From: Methanoculleus sp. | GTDB lineage: Archaea; Halobacteriota; Methanomicrobia; Methanomicrobiales; Methanoculleaceae | Reading direction: 5' to 3' | Assembly (NCBI GenBank): GCA_018433835.1 | Contig: JAHDQM010000004.1 | Span: 1 to 43,001 of the forward strand | Length of the DNA stretch: 43,001 nt | Part shown: positions 34,444 to 42,804 of the stretch, piece after piece | Numbering within the stretch: the stretch's first letter is position 1 | Layout: every line of letters starts with the position of its first letter | Made by a program: the position numbers and the translations under genes | Notes under the pieces: model-generated | What the model was told of the DNA's origin: nothing | Database searches by the model: none | Seen by the model: only the letters and a program-made list of their open reading frames with translations

Positions 34444-37400
34444 GGTTTCACCTCGCTTTCGAGCGCCTTTCCAAAGCACTCCACCGCTTCCGCAAACCTG
34501 CCCTGCCGGTCGAGCGCTCTCCCTTTCAGGTACCATGCCCGGGCATGGCGGGGGTCCGCCTCGAGAACCTTGTCGAAGCATGCGGCCGCCTGGTCGGGTT
34601 TGCCCAGATGACCGAGGGCGAGCCCCTTGCAGAGCCAGGCATGGACGTCCCCCCCGCCCAGTTCGATAGCCTCATCGAACGCCTTAACGGCATCCTCGTG
34701 CCGTCCCAGCGCATCCATGAGCACCCCGGCAGCGTCCCAGACGGCCGCGTTCTTCGGGTCGATCGAGAGCGCCTTCTCGTAGCTCGCGAGAGCGTCGTCG
34801 TACCTGCCCGCCTTCTCGAGCACCGTCCCCCGCATGAAGAGGGCGGCGGGGTTCTCGTCCTGAAGGACGATGATCTTGTCGATCGACTTGACCGCCTCCT
34901 CGTAACGCCCGAGATGGATGAGGGCCGACGAGCGGGCATAGAGGGTCTCGATGCTGGTCGGTTCCCGGTCCAGCACCTGCGTGTAGGCGGCGAGGGCATC
35001 GTCGTATCTGCCGGCCTTCTCGTGGGCCTCCCCGAGCCTTCGCAGGGTGAGAGCATCCGCCGGGTCCGCCTTGATCACCTTCTCGAAGCATTCCACCGCA
35101 TCGGCGTAGCGCCCGAGCCACATGAAGATCTCCCCGCGCCGCTGCCAGGCGGCCCAGTTCTCCGGGCTGGCCTCGACGATACTGTCGGAACACTCCAGCG
35201 CGTCTTCATACCGGCCCATATGCACAAGGGCGCTTTCGAGGGTGTACCATGCTTCGGCATCACGCTCATCGCCCTCGAGCACCAGCGCGTACTGCTTGAT
35301 CGCGTCGCCGAATTTCCCGTCCCGTTCGAGCGCCATACCGAACGCCATCCTCGCATCGCGGTCGTCGGGGGAGTTTTCCAGGTAGCGTTCGTATGCCGCT
35401 CCCGCCTCTTCGTGCCTGCCGACGGCTTCCAGCATGTCCGCCCGGATCTTTAAAACCGCGGCATTCGAGGCGTCGGAGGCGAGCACCCGGTCGCAACACT
35501 CGATCGCTTCCCGGTGCCTGCCAAGCCGTGCGAACGCGACGGCGAGCGCAAAGCAGACGCCGGTATCGTCCGGCCGCCCGGCGGATACTTTTGCGTAGCA
35601 CTCCGCTGCATCCGCGTACTGCCCCATCCTCTCCAGGGCCCGGCCCCGGTTGAACCACGCAAAGAGGTTGCCCGGGTCGGTCTCGACGGCCTGCTTAAAG
35701 CGCCCGGCAGCCTCCTCGTACCGCCCGAGCGTGGCAAGCACGATCCCGAGGTTCACCAGGTAGCCGCCGGCATCCGGATCGGCTGCAAGAAGCGTTTCGT
35801 AGCAGTCGGCCGCCGCAGCATAGCTCCCGAGCCCCTCGAGGATCCATGCCTTCCGGATGAGCGTCCCGGTGTCCACGGGACCTGCCTCCGTCACCCGGTC
35901 GATGGATTCGAGCGCCTCCTCGTATCGGCCGAGACGTTCAAGCGCCATGCTCCTGCCGAGCAGAGCGGCCCGGTCGTCGGGGTCTCCCGAGAGTGCCCGG
36001 TCATAGCAGGCGAGCGCCTCCTCGTACTGCCCGAGGTGCATGAGCGCGTCTCCCCGGCTCTTCTCCGCTGCCGTATCCCCGGGGTTGATCCTCGCGAGGG
36101 CACCGAACGTCTCCGCCGCCTCCGCATGCCGGGAGAGGTGCAGCAGGGCGTCTCCCTTCCTGTACAGGAGCGGGAGGTCGTCTCTACCGGCTTCCTGCAC
36201 CCGGTCGAGGTACGCCAGCGCATCGCCGTACCTGCCGATGTTCATGAGGACATCTGCCTTCATCGAGCGGGCGACAGCATTGTGCGGCTCTTTCTCGAGG
36301 ATCGCATCCAGGCAGCGGGCGGCCTCGTCATACCTGCCGAGATGGATAAGTGCGGTACTGCTCCGTTGCAGGACGGAGACGTTCCCGGGATCGACCTCGA
36401 GAACGTGCTCGAAGTCCTCCTGTGCCTCCGCATACCGCCCGAGGTGGAGCTGTGCAACTCCCCGGCAGTTGTAGACGATCCCGTTTAATGCATCGAACTT
36501 CAGCGGCTTCTGCTTCCGGGGCGTCCCCTGCTCGTCCCGCTCGAAGAGCGCAAGGTCGGTGCTGCTCCCGATCCACTTCATCCCGGTCATTGCCCGGTTC
36601 TCGAGCACGCGGTCGAACGACCGGATCGCCTCGGCGTACTGGCCGAGATGGAAGAGCGCCATGCCATGGGCGTACCATACCTGGACCTGGCTCTGGTCGT
36701 GCTTCAGGATATGGTCGAAGCTCTTGACCGCCCGGTCGTAGCGGCCGAGCGTATCGTAGACCATCCCCATGGAGTAGCGCACCGGGATATGGTCCGGATC
36801 GGCGAGGGCGACCTTATCGAAGCACTCCATCGCCTCTGTGTATCTTCCCGCCCGGAGGAGCAGCGAGCCGCGGTGATACCAGGCAGGGATGTTTCCGGGC
36901 TCGACAGCGGCGATCTCCCTGTAGCACCCGGCAGCGTCCTGGAGCAGGCCGAGGTGCTCGAGCGCCCGGGCTTTGCCGTAGAGCGCGTCGAGGTTGTGGG
37001 GTTCCGTATCGAGCAGCTGGCCGAACGTCCCGGCGGCCCCGGGGTAATCCCCCCGATACAGGAGAGCGGTCCCAATTCTCGCGAGTGCATCGGTGCCGCC
37101 GGGGTTCATCCTGAAGATCTTCTCAAAGCAGGCTGCTGCTTCCCGGTAGTCGCCGGTCCGCTCGAGCATCCTCCCGTGTTTCTCCTGCAGGACAACATCC
37201 TCCGGGTTTCCGGCCAGTGCTCGAGCGTAGGCTGTCGCAGCGTCGGCGTACCGGCCGAGCCTCTCAAGCATCTCTCCCTGCCAGTACAAAGCGTCCGTGT
37301 CTGTGGGTTTTCCTTCGACGACCTTCGCGAAACACCCGGCCGCCTCCTCGTAGTCGCCGGCCCGGGCGAGGACGTGCCCCAGTGCCCGCAGTGTTTCGGC

Positions 37401-37643
37401 ATCGCCGGGAGACGACTCGAGAGCCTTCCTCAGCCACTCCGCGGCTTCGTTGTCCCTGCCGAGACAGGCGAGAGTCCGGCCCATGGAGAACCGGACCGGG
37501 CCGTTTTCAGGATCGATCTTGAGCGCCTTCTCGAAACTCTTTACCGCCTCGCCGTAGTTCCCGGCCTCAAACTGAGAAATCCCCTGCTTTATCGAGGGGT
37601 TCGCATCCTTCCCCTGACCCAGAATATTACCGAAGAAATCCAT
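34440..37643 (-). CDS. Giant tetratricopeptide-repeat protein
   Basis: The 1067-residue protein starts MDFFGNILGQGKDANPSIKQ (ATG 37643, site agagggtg). Nearly all of it consists of about 29-30 TPR units of 34 residues, with a consensus like LGRYEEAVKSFDKALEIDPG. No signal peptide or membrane helix is present, so it should be a cytoplasmic scaffold or binding solenoid. A stretch at about 350-385 (MTGMKWIGSSTDLALFERDE) is not a TPR and splits the array. Repeats are diverged, so the array is old. The FKBP lipoprotein gene overlaps its end by 4 bases. The partner is unknown. Confidence 0.9.
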   Translation of the reverse strand: MDFFGNILGQGKDANPSIKQGISQFEAGNYGEAVKSFEKALKIDPENGPVRFSMGRTLACLGRDNEAAEWLRKALESSPGDAETLRALGHVLARAGDYEEAAGCFAKVVEGKPTDTDALYWQGEMLERLGRYADAATAYARALAGNPEDVVLQEKHGRMLERTGDYREAAACFEKIFRMNPGGTDALARIGTALLYRGDYPGAAGTFGQLLDTEPHNLDALYGKARALEHLGLLQDAAGCYREIAAVEPGNIPAWYHRGSLLLRAGRYTEAMECFDKVALADPDHIPVRYSMGMVYDTLGRYDRAVKSFDHILKHDQSQVQVWYAHGMALFHLGQYAEAIRSFDRVLENRAMTGMKWIGSSTDLALFERDEQGTPRKQKPLKFDALNGIVYNCRGVAQLHLGRYAEAQEDFEHVLEVDPGNVSVLQRSSTALIHLGRYDEAARCLDAILEKEPHNAVARSMKADVLMNIGRYGDALAYLDRVQEAGRDDLPLLYRKGDALLHLSRHAEAAETFGALARINPGDTAAEKSRGDALMHLGQYEEALACYDRALSGDPDDRAALLGRSMALERLGRYEEALESIDRVTEAGPVDTGTLIRKAWILEGLGSYAAAADCYETLLAADPDAGGYLVNLGIVLATLGRYEEAAGRFKQAVETDPGNLFAWFNRGRALERMGQYADAAECYAKVSAGRPDDTGVCFALAVAFARLGRHREAIECCDRVLASDASNAAVLKIRADMLEAVGRHEEAGAAYERYLENSPDDRDARMAFGMALERDGKFGDAIKQYALVLEGDERDAEAWYTLESALVHMGRYEDALECSDSIVEASPENWAAWQRRGEIFMWLGRYADAVECFEKVIKADPADALTLRRLGEAHEKAGRYDDALAAYTQVLDREPTSIETLYARSSALIHLGRYEEAVKSIDKIIVLQDENPAALFMRGTVLEKAGRYDDALASYEKALSIDPKNAAVWDAAGVLMDALGRHEDAVKAFDEAIELGGGDVHAWLCKGLALGHLGKPDQAAACFDKVLEADPRHARAWYLKGRALDRQGRFAEAVECFGKALESEVKP

Positions 37644-37933
37644 CCGACACCCTCTGCCGCTGCTCGTTTCCTCCACGATTACTCAACGCTGCACTCCCCG
37701 TAAACGGTTGTCTGTGGAGAAGGCAACCGCTGTTTTTCCAAGATTGATGCGCCGGCCAGTATTTGAAAGGACCGGTTTGTGCAGACAAGCGGGTTCAGAC
37801 TATAATGGGTGTTCCGGATTCATAAAGAGTGCCGCCGCAAAAACCATGCACCGTGCCGGAGCACGGGATCCCCCTGCAGCTTGCCAGGGGTACGATCCCG
37901 GGAGAGGGGCGGGGCGGGCCGCCTTCTCCTCAT
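37644..37933. other. Intergenic region upstream of the TPR gene
   Basis: No gene is seen. On the minus strand cattatagtc at about 37798-37807 may be a distant TATA box for the TPR gene. A GC-rich inverted stretch, ctgcagcttgccag near 37875 and cgatcccgggag near 37901, may form weak hairpins after the rubredoxin gene. Confidence 0.35.
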
Positions 37934-38320
37934 TCAAACGTCCATAATAGGGTCGAACTGCGATTTGCCGACCGGCCCGTGGAAACTCGTGATTCTCGGG
38001 TCCATCCCGCAGACAGGGCAGGTGTAGTCCTCCGGCAGGTCTTCGAATGCGGTGCCTTTCGGGTAGCCGCGAAGCGGCTCGCCGCGTTTTTTGTCGTACA
38101 CGTAGCCGCAGATCTTGCAGACGTACTTCGTCGGTTCCCAGGGCTCGAACCCCCACGTCCCGATCTGCCCCTTTCCGGTCGCACCGCAGACCGGGCATAC
38201 ATAGTCCTCCGGCAGGTCTTCAAACGCGGTACCCGCCGGGATGCCGCGGTGGGGCTCGCCTCGCAACGGGGAGTAGACGTAGTTGCAGTACTTGCACCGG
38301 TATCGTTTCACTTTCTCCAT
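37934..38320 (-). CDS. Tandem rubredoxin
   Basis: The 128-residue protein has two rubredoxin domains. The first has [20 protein letters not shown] (iron cysteines in CKYC) and [16 protein letters not shown]. The second, after a short linker, has [20 protein letters not shown] and [12 protein letters not shown]. Each holds one iron with four cysteines and carries single electrons. In anaerobic archaea rubredoxins feed oxygen- and peroxide-detoxifying enzymes, so the peroxiredoxin at 31.1 kb could share this defence; that link is inference. The two halves are alike and point to domain duplication. ATG 38320 starts MEKVKR. Confidence 0.93.
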   Translation of the reverse strand: MEKVKRYRCKYCNYVYSPLRGEPHRGIPAGTAFEDLPEDYVCPVCGATGKGQIGTWGFEPWEPTKYVCKICGYVYDKKRGEPLRGYPKGTAFEDLPEDYTCPVCGMDPRITSFHGPVGKSQFDPIMDV

Positions 38321-38438
38321 GCCGATCACACTCACTTTAGGGATAGAGTGCAGAGAGGCGGTTCCACCAGATAAGGTTTCGCGTGACCGGGTACGTCGCG
38401 GATTTCGGGCCCGTTTCCCTTCCGGGAAGCGGGATCGG

Positions 38439-38876
38439 TTACTGCCATCTGCCGCCTCCAATCGCGCGCGAGATGAGCGAGAGCATGAACATGAAGACGA
38501 TTGCCGCACCCCAGACGAGCAGGACCGCTATGAGGCCAAACCACCCTGTCCCGGACCCGGGCGCCCCTCCTCTCCAGGTAAATTCGCGTGTCCACGCCGT
38601 CTGCCCTTCTCCACCGGGCGTCCGGGTCCGGAACGGGTCGTGCGCTCCGGCGCTGGCGCCTCCACGAAGGGCGAGATCGTAGCTCGCCCGGGCATCAGGG
38701 TCGCTCAGCGTCTCGTAGGCCTGCTGGATGGCGATGAACCGCTCGCCTGCATCGGGATCGTGGTTGACGTCCGGGTGGTACTGTTTGACAAGCGTCCGGT
38801 ACGCCGCCCGGATCTCTTCAGGAGTCACGTCGGGAGCAACGCCCAGGATCTCATAATACGTCTGCACAGGAGGCAT
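38439..38876 (-). CDS. J-domain protein with C-terminal membrane helix
   Basis: The protein has 145 residues. The J domain (about 5-65) reads [20 protein letters not shown] with the HPD motif at 34-36 and [21 protein letters not shown] Gly/Arg-rich linker follows, then one membrane helix (about 112-135: [20 protein letters not shown]). It would stimulate an Hsp70 at the membrane. Its start overlaps the stop of the aconitase-X subunit gene by one base (TGATG), so translation is coupled. The rubredoxin gene lies about 120 bases downstream. Confidence 0.9.
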   Translation of the reverse strand: MPPVQTYYEILGVAPDVTPEEIRAAYRTLVKQYHPDVNHDPDAGERFIAIQQAYETLSDPDARASYDLALRGGASAGAHDPFRTRTPGGEGQTAWTREFTWRGGAPGSGTGWFGLIAVLLVWGAAIVFMFMLSLISRAIGGGRWQ

Positions 38877-39274
38877 CACGCGGTCTCATCATATGATACT
38901 TCGCCCGTGTCCCCGTTCACCGTCACCCGGATGCCGGGCGGGAGGCGGGAGAATTCCGGCGGGAGACGGTCGACCATGGGGATCCCGGCAATGATCGCCC
39001 CGACCGCGATGATCGGTTCGGCCTCCGTATTGACGATCGCTGCAGGAGCCAGATCGTTCTGCTTCAGCGCGTAGATTACGTAGGACCCGACCGTCGATCC
39101 CTTCCCGTACGGGAAGGCCAGTACGCGTCCGGCGATGGATTGCCCTTCAAGCGGATGTCCGTGCTCTACGACGATACCGGTATTCGGGTCGACGCCCGAG
39201 AGGAACGATATGGGTTCGGAGGATACAAGGAGCTCTCCGTCTGCAATACCCCTGGATATGCTTCTGCCCTGCAT
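38876..39274 (-). CDS. Aconitase-X small (swivel) subunit, DUF126
   Basis: I chose ATG 39274 (132 residues), which starts the family N-terminus [20 protein letters not shown]. The DUF126 swivel domain is shown by [40 protein letters not shown] and [20 protein letters not shown]. With the large subunit (not in the window) it forms phosphomevalonate dehydratase of the archaeal mevalonate pathway, making isoprenoids for membrane lipids. It is divergent from PAN and shares with it a symmetric TATA region. The DnaJ-like gene follows by a one-base overlap. Confidence 0.9.
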   Translation of the reverse strand: MQGRSISRGIADGELLVSSEPISFLSGVDPNTGIVVEHGHPLEGQSIAGRVLAFPYGKGSTVGSYVIYALKQNDLAPAAIVNTEAEPIIAVGAIIAGIPMVDRLPPEFSRLPPGIRVTVNGDTGEVSYDETA

Positions 39275-39285
39275 GATCACTGCCA

Positions 39286-39301
39286 CCACATTATAATGTG
39301 G
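39286..39301. promoter_or_regulatory. Perfect 16-bp palindrome, bidirectional TATA promoter
   Basis: CCACATTATAATGTGG reads the same on both strands and holds a TATA box for each direction. Its centre is about 25 bases from the PAN start and about 20 from the aconitase-X start, so both transcripts would be leaderless or nearly so. The ends (CACAT/ATGTG) recur around the TATA box at 41932. Confidence 0.65.
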
Positions 39302-39317
39302 TTGGAGATCCAACTAT

Positions 39318-40490
39318 ATGAGTGACATGGACGAAACCATTGGCAGCACTCCCGGCAGCGAGCACGACATGCTCACGCTCCAGATCCAGGACCTGAAGGC
39401 GCAGATCCTGGATTACAAACTCAAGAATGAGTTGCTGGAAAAAGAGCTCCTGCAACTCAGGAAAGAGAATGCTCAGTTAAAACGGGTGCCGCTGTTTGTT
39501 GCCGCTGTGGTCGATGTACTTGAGAACGGCGAAGTGTATCTCCGGCAGCAGGGCAACAACCAGGAATACGTTACCGCGGTCAACGAGAAACTCCACCGCA
39601 CCCTCAAACCCGGAATGAAGGTGGCGGTGAACAACACCCTCTCGATCGTCAAGACGATCGGCAATATCTACGACGCGAGGGTCCGGGTCATGGAGCTCGA
39701 CGAACAGCCGAGCGTGACGTTCGAGCAGATCGGCGGCCTGAGAGGCGAGATCGAAGAGGTCCGTGAAGCCGTCGAGTACCCGCTCACGAAACCCGAGATC
39801 TACGAGCGCGTGGGCGTGGAGCCCCCGAAAGGCATCCTCCTCTACGGCTCGCCCGGTACGGGAAAGACCCTGATCGCAAAGGCGGTTGCCCGCCAGTCCC
39901 AGGCCCGGTTCATCAGGATGTCCGGGAGCGAACTTGTCCACAAGTACATCGGGGAGGGCGCGCAGCTCGTGCGGGAACTCTTTATCCTCGCCCGGGAACG
40001 CGCTCCGGCAATCGTCTTCATCGACGAGATCGATGCGATCGGGAGCATGCGCACCAACGACGGGACCTCCGGGAGCGCCGAGGTCCAGCGGACGCTGATG
40101 CAGCTCCTCGCCGAGATGGACGGCTTTGGGCACCGCGGCAACATCAGGATCATGGCTGCGACCAACCGGATCGACATGCTGGACCCGGCTCTCCTCCGCC
40201 CGGGCCGGTTCGACCGGATCATCCAGGTCCCGCTGCCCGACGCCGGAGCACGCCTCGAGATCTTAAAGATCCACACCGCGAAGATGACGCTCTCCGGGAA
40301 CGTGGATCTGCCCGGGCTTGCAGAACTCGCCGGGGACACCACCGGCGCGGAGTTGCAGGCGATCTGCCGTGAGGCCGGGATGATGGCGATCCGGCGGGAC
40401 GCCGATGCAGTCGGCCAGGAAGACTTCCTTGCGGCGGTCAGGAAGGTGAAGCGCGAGGTGGCGGCGCCCGACAGCCGCATGTATCTCTGA
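39318..40490 (+). CDS. pan: Proteasome-activating nucleotidase
   Basis: The 390-residue PAN is the hexameric AAA ATPase that unfolds proteins into the archaeal 20S proteasome. Order: a coiled coil (about 16-56), an OB domain (57-125), then the AAA module with Walker A GSPGTGKT (177-184), the pore loop SELVHKYIGEGAQ, Walker B IVFIDEIDAIG and the arginine-finger region LRPGRFDR. The C-terminus ends MYL, which fits the hydrophobic-Tyr-X motif that docks into the proteasome. ATG 39318 is about 25 bases from a TATA box and has no ribosome site, so the mRNA is probably leaderless. Confidence 0.95.
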   Translation: MSDMDETIGSTPGSEHDMLTLQIQDLKAQILDYKLKNELLEKELLQLRKENAQLKRVPLFVAAVVDVLENGEVYLRQQGNNQEYVTAVNEKLHRTLKPGMKVAVNNTLSIVKTIGNIYDARVRVMELDEQPSVTFEQIGGLRGEIEEVREAVEYPLTKPEIYERVGVEPPKGILLYGSPGTGKTLIAKAVARQSQARFIRMSGSELVHKYIGEGAQLVRELFILARERAPAIVFIDEIDAIGSMRTNDGTSGSAEVQRTLMQLLAEMDGFGHRGNIRIMAATNRIDMLDPALLRPGRFDRIIQVPLPDAGARLEILKIHTAKMTLSGNVDLPGLAELAGDTTGAELQAICREAGMMAIRRDADAVGQEDFLAAVRKVKREVAAPDSRMYL

Positions 40491-40510
40491 TGGGGTTTCT
40501 CTCCCTCCGA

Positions 40511-40518
40511 TCTTTTTT
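40511..40518 (+). terminator. T-rich terminator of pan
   Basis: A run of six T (tcttttttgt) lies about 20 bases after the pan stop. Confidence 0.55.
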
Positions 40519-40685
40519 GTCCGCACCCTGCCACCGGAGCATGAAAGGGGGCACTCCGAAACCCTGTTGCCGAGGAGGATGTGTGAGGGCCTTCTGGCTA
40601 TTCACATCTGCACAGGCGAACCGTCAGCACGCTTGAACTTCTTCCGGGGTTTCCCGCGAACTGAACGGCTGAAACTATGGAGAAG

Positions 40686-40938
40686 CCTGGTACACTGGAC
40701 CGTGGTGGTTATCGCCATTGGGGGAGTGCGACTGGCCGAAGGGCAGAAGCATGAGCACTGTTAGGTGCGAGGGGTTGCAGGGGAGGGGGGCGAGCCCCCT
40801 TCCCCTGCCCCCAACTCGCACCTTCGGTGTTCGAACTCCTGTCTCGCACCTTCGGTGCTCACGCTCCAGTTCTAGCGAACTGTCGCGTCCTGCGGACAGA
40901 CGTTCCCCCCAGACGCGATATCCTCTCGGAATCCGTGC
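40686..40938. repeat. Palindromic intergenic element, copy D
   Basis: The left end is cctggtacactggaccgtgg, then ttatcgccattggggga. The right end is gttccccccagacgcgatat, then ctcggaatccgtgc. Modules inside: ctggccgaagggcag, gagcactgttaggtgcgag, the hairpin ggggaggggggcgagccccc / ttcccctgcccc, gcaccttcggtgttcgaact, gcaccttcggtgctc and cctgcggaca. At 253 bp it fills most of 40491-41089, where no gene is seen. Confidence 0.85.
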
Positions 40939-41089
40939 ATCGTTCATGCGACTGGCAGAACTTTGAATTTCGAAGGTACAAATGTTCGGGCACTTTATGG
41001 CTTTGCAATGAGATAGCCCCAGGATGCGACGAAGTCCCCGGGCGCCCTCGAAGGAAACCTTATCGACCTCACACGCCCACAACTATGCA

Positions 41090-41533
41090 ATGAACGTCCT
41101 CCTCATTCAGCCGGAGGGGGTTGACCTCTACGCCACCCTGCTCAAATCCGAGACCAGCAGAGGCGTTCTTCGCTTTTATCAGCCTGATCGGCTCGCGTAC
41201 GGCATACGCATCCGGACGGCGTCGCTCGGGAGTGCGCTTGCCCTCGTCTCCGAACTCAGGTGGTATATCCAGCGATACGTCGAGGAGGTCCTCTTCGAGA
41301 CCGGGGAGGGTGTATTTTGCTCGTCCGGCATTGCCCGGCAGATCTACGAGCGGGACGTGAAACCTGCGCCTCCGTGGAGGTACCGCTGCCTCTACCGGAT
41401 CACCGGGGACCACATGGTCGATACCATATGGATGGACGAAGGCGCGACGCCGGAGGCGTACGCCGACCGTACTGAGCCCGGAGATACGGTGCTCGAGGTC
41501 TGGTGCGCTGAAGAGGAGTACCCGGCCGTGTAG
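41090..41533 (+). CDS. Conserved-looking protein of unknown function
   Basis: The 147-residue protein starts MNVLLIQPEGVDLYATLLKS. It is soluble, with mixed helix and strand, and has an acidic C-terminus (VLEVWCAEEEYPAV). I see no known motif. ATG 41090 is about 28 bases after ccttatcga, a plausible TATA, so the transcript may be leaderless. Codon use is normal for this genome, which supports a real gene. It sits between repeat element D and a ferredoxin remnant. Confidence 0.65.
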   Translation: MNVLLIQPEGVDLYATLLKSETSRGVLRFYQPDRLAYGIRIRTASLGSALALVSELRWYIQRYVEEVLFETGEGVFCSSGIARQIYERDVKPAPPWRYRCLYRITGDHMVDTIWMDEGATPEAYADRTEPGDTVLEVWCAEEEYPAV

Positions 41534-41565
41534 GGCAGAATGACGGGGAGCAAGCAGAAGCAGTC

Positions 41566-41653
41566 GTGATCGATATGGACCAATGTGACGGGTGCAGCCT
41601 CTGTTCCTATGGATGTCCCCGAAGGTGTGATCGTCATGCTGCCCGGTTCGTGA
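41566..41653 (+). pseudogene. Ferredoxin-like remnant with frameshift
   Basis: From GTG 41566 the frame reads VIDMDQCDGCSLCSYGCP, an exact C-x2-C-x2-C-x3-C-P iron-sulfur motif. At the CCCC run (about 41615) the sense moves to another frame, giving EGVIVMLPGS and TGA at 41651, the expected continuation of ferredoxin domains (CPEGVI). One extra C explains it. Only one cluster motif of about 30 residues remains, without a good start, so I read it as the decayed end of a ferredoxin-domain gene beside repeat DNA. Confidence 0.6.
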
Positions 41654-41659
41654 AGACCG

Positions 41660-41800
41660 AAAGGTTTCGTTGTGTGAACGTGAGCATCAATAGGTGCAAG
41701 TTGGAGACAGGGGAGAGGGCTTGCCCCCTCCCCAGGGCGATAAGCGACTGGCCGGAAGGCAGGAGTTCGAGCACCGGAGGTGCGAAGGTGCGCAGAGCCC
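41660..41800. repeat. Partial repeat element with hairpin modules
   Basis: Modules: gaccgaaaggtttcgttgtg, gagcatcaataggtgcaag, the central hairpin ggagacaggggagagggctt / gccccctcccc, gcgactggccggaaggcagg, and gagttcgagcaccggaggtg. It lacks the complete left and right ends. The stretch from 41800 to 41931 shows no gene. Confidence 0.65.
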
Positions 41801-41931
41801 CCACGGTCCAGTTTGCCGGGTCCGTCTCGGTTCCGACCCGACACCCGGTGTCCCGGCATGCCCTCCCGCTGCAAATCATCTACGGAGACGTAGTTTCGCC
41901 GGGGTGCCTCTCCTCGTTTCAGGTCTCTCTT

Positions 41932-41944
41932 CACATTATATGTG
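41932..41944 (+). promoter_or_regulatory. TATA promoter of the GNAT gene
   Basis: CACATTATATGTG holds a TATA box flanked by inverted CACAT/ATGTG arms, about 27 bases before ATG 41965. It closely resembles the palindrome at 39286-39301. Confidence 0.55.
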
Positions 41945-41964
41945 GGAAGATCGAACACTGATAC

Positions 41965-42561
41965 ATGCAGCACAGCTGGATCGGCGGAGATCTGAGGTTC
42001 TCCTACTGCACCGAGCACGACCTCCCCGATATATCCCGGATGCTCTCGAAGGAGTCGGTCTGCAGGTGGCTGTTTTTCGGACCGAACACACAAGAGGCCA
42101 CACGGTCCTACTTTCTTCCCCTGATTGAGGAGATGCAGGCGGCGCTTGCGGAGGGGAGAACGTCGGATCACCACGTGTTCACAGTGAGACAGAAGCCTTC
42201 CGGGGACTTCGTCGGGCAGTGCGCACTGTTAGCAGTCGATTTCAGTCCCGGATCGTTCCTGATCGGCTACCAGCTCGACGATGCATACTGGAAAAGAGGC
42301 TACGGCACCCTGGCCTGCACCTTTCTGGTCTACTTCGCGTTCGCCGTACTCGACGGTTACCGGCTGAACGGCGACACCGTTGCCGATAATACGGCATCAC
42401 GGCGGGTGATGGAGAGATGCGGGTTTGTCCTGGAGGGTATCCAGAGGCAATACTGGCATGCCGGGGACGGATACTACGATCGCCTGATCTTTGGCCTCCT
42501 CGCGAGCGATCTTACCCCGGAACGCCTTTCGGCACTGGGGGAGGCGTTCACGACGGCATGA
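41965..42561 (+). CDS. GNAT-family N-acetyltransferase (RimJ/RimL type)
   Basis: The protein has 198 residues. GNAT marks of the acetyltransferase-3 group: LRFSYCTEHDLPDISRMLSK at the start, GDFVGQCALLAVDF (about 75-90), IGYQLDDAYWKRGYGTLACT (about 101-120; acetyl-CoA loop), and NTASRRVMERCGFVLEGIQR (about 142-161). It should move an acetyl group from acetyl-CoA to an amine, such as a protein N-terminus or a small molecule; the substrate is unknown. The start is likely leaderless, given the TATA box about 27 bases upstream. Confidence 0.88.
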   Translation: MQHSWIGGDLRFSYCTEHDLPDISRMLSKESVCRWLFFGPNTQEATRSYFLPLIEEMQAALAEGRTSDHHVFTVRQKPSGDFVGQCALLAVDFSPGSFLIGYQLDDAYWKRGYGTLACTFLVYFAFAVLDGYRLNGDTVADNTASRRVMERCGFVLEGIQRQYWHAGDGYYDRLIFGLLASDLTPERLSALGEAFTTA

Positions 42562-42639
42562 TGGCTGACCATGCACTGATGCTGGATATACAGGCCCTGT
42601 CGAATCCCTGTTTCGGTTCTGAAGGTCGTAACTGGGGAG

Positions 42640-42780
42640 CAGGTTGTCCGGAGTTCGAGCACACGAAGAGTGCGATTAACGACGGTTGGAACGTGCGACG
42701 GTTTGTTAAAACCGGAGCTTGAGATACTCAAAGGATTTCGAACAGGAGTTCGAGAAGGCCGAAGGCCTTCGCTGTGTGGT
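42640..42780. repeat. Hairpin modules before element F
   Basis: Modules: gagttcgagcacacgaagag, cggagcttgagatactcaaa, and gagttcgagaaggccgaagg / ccttcgctgtgtgg. The last matches the module at 41655-41680 (gaccgaaaggtttcgttgtgtg) in form but not in stem sequence. No gene is seen from 42562 to the window end. Confidence 0.6.
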
Positions 42781-42804
42781 AAACAGAGTAAAACCATAGA
42801 ATGT

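Noticed and set aside
34425..37703. Several long plus-strand frames opposite the TPR gene
   Set aside because: They mirror the TPR repeats in antisense and have no independent motifs or starts.
40567..40764. 65-residue frame before repeat copy D
   Set aside because: It runs into the repeat's left end, where its hydrophobic stretch comes from the conserved end sequence; no homology or promoter supports it.
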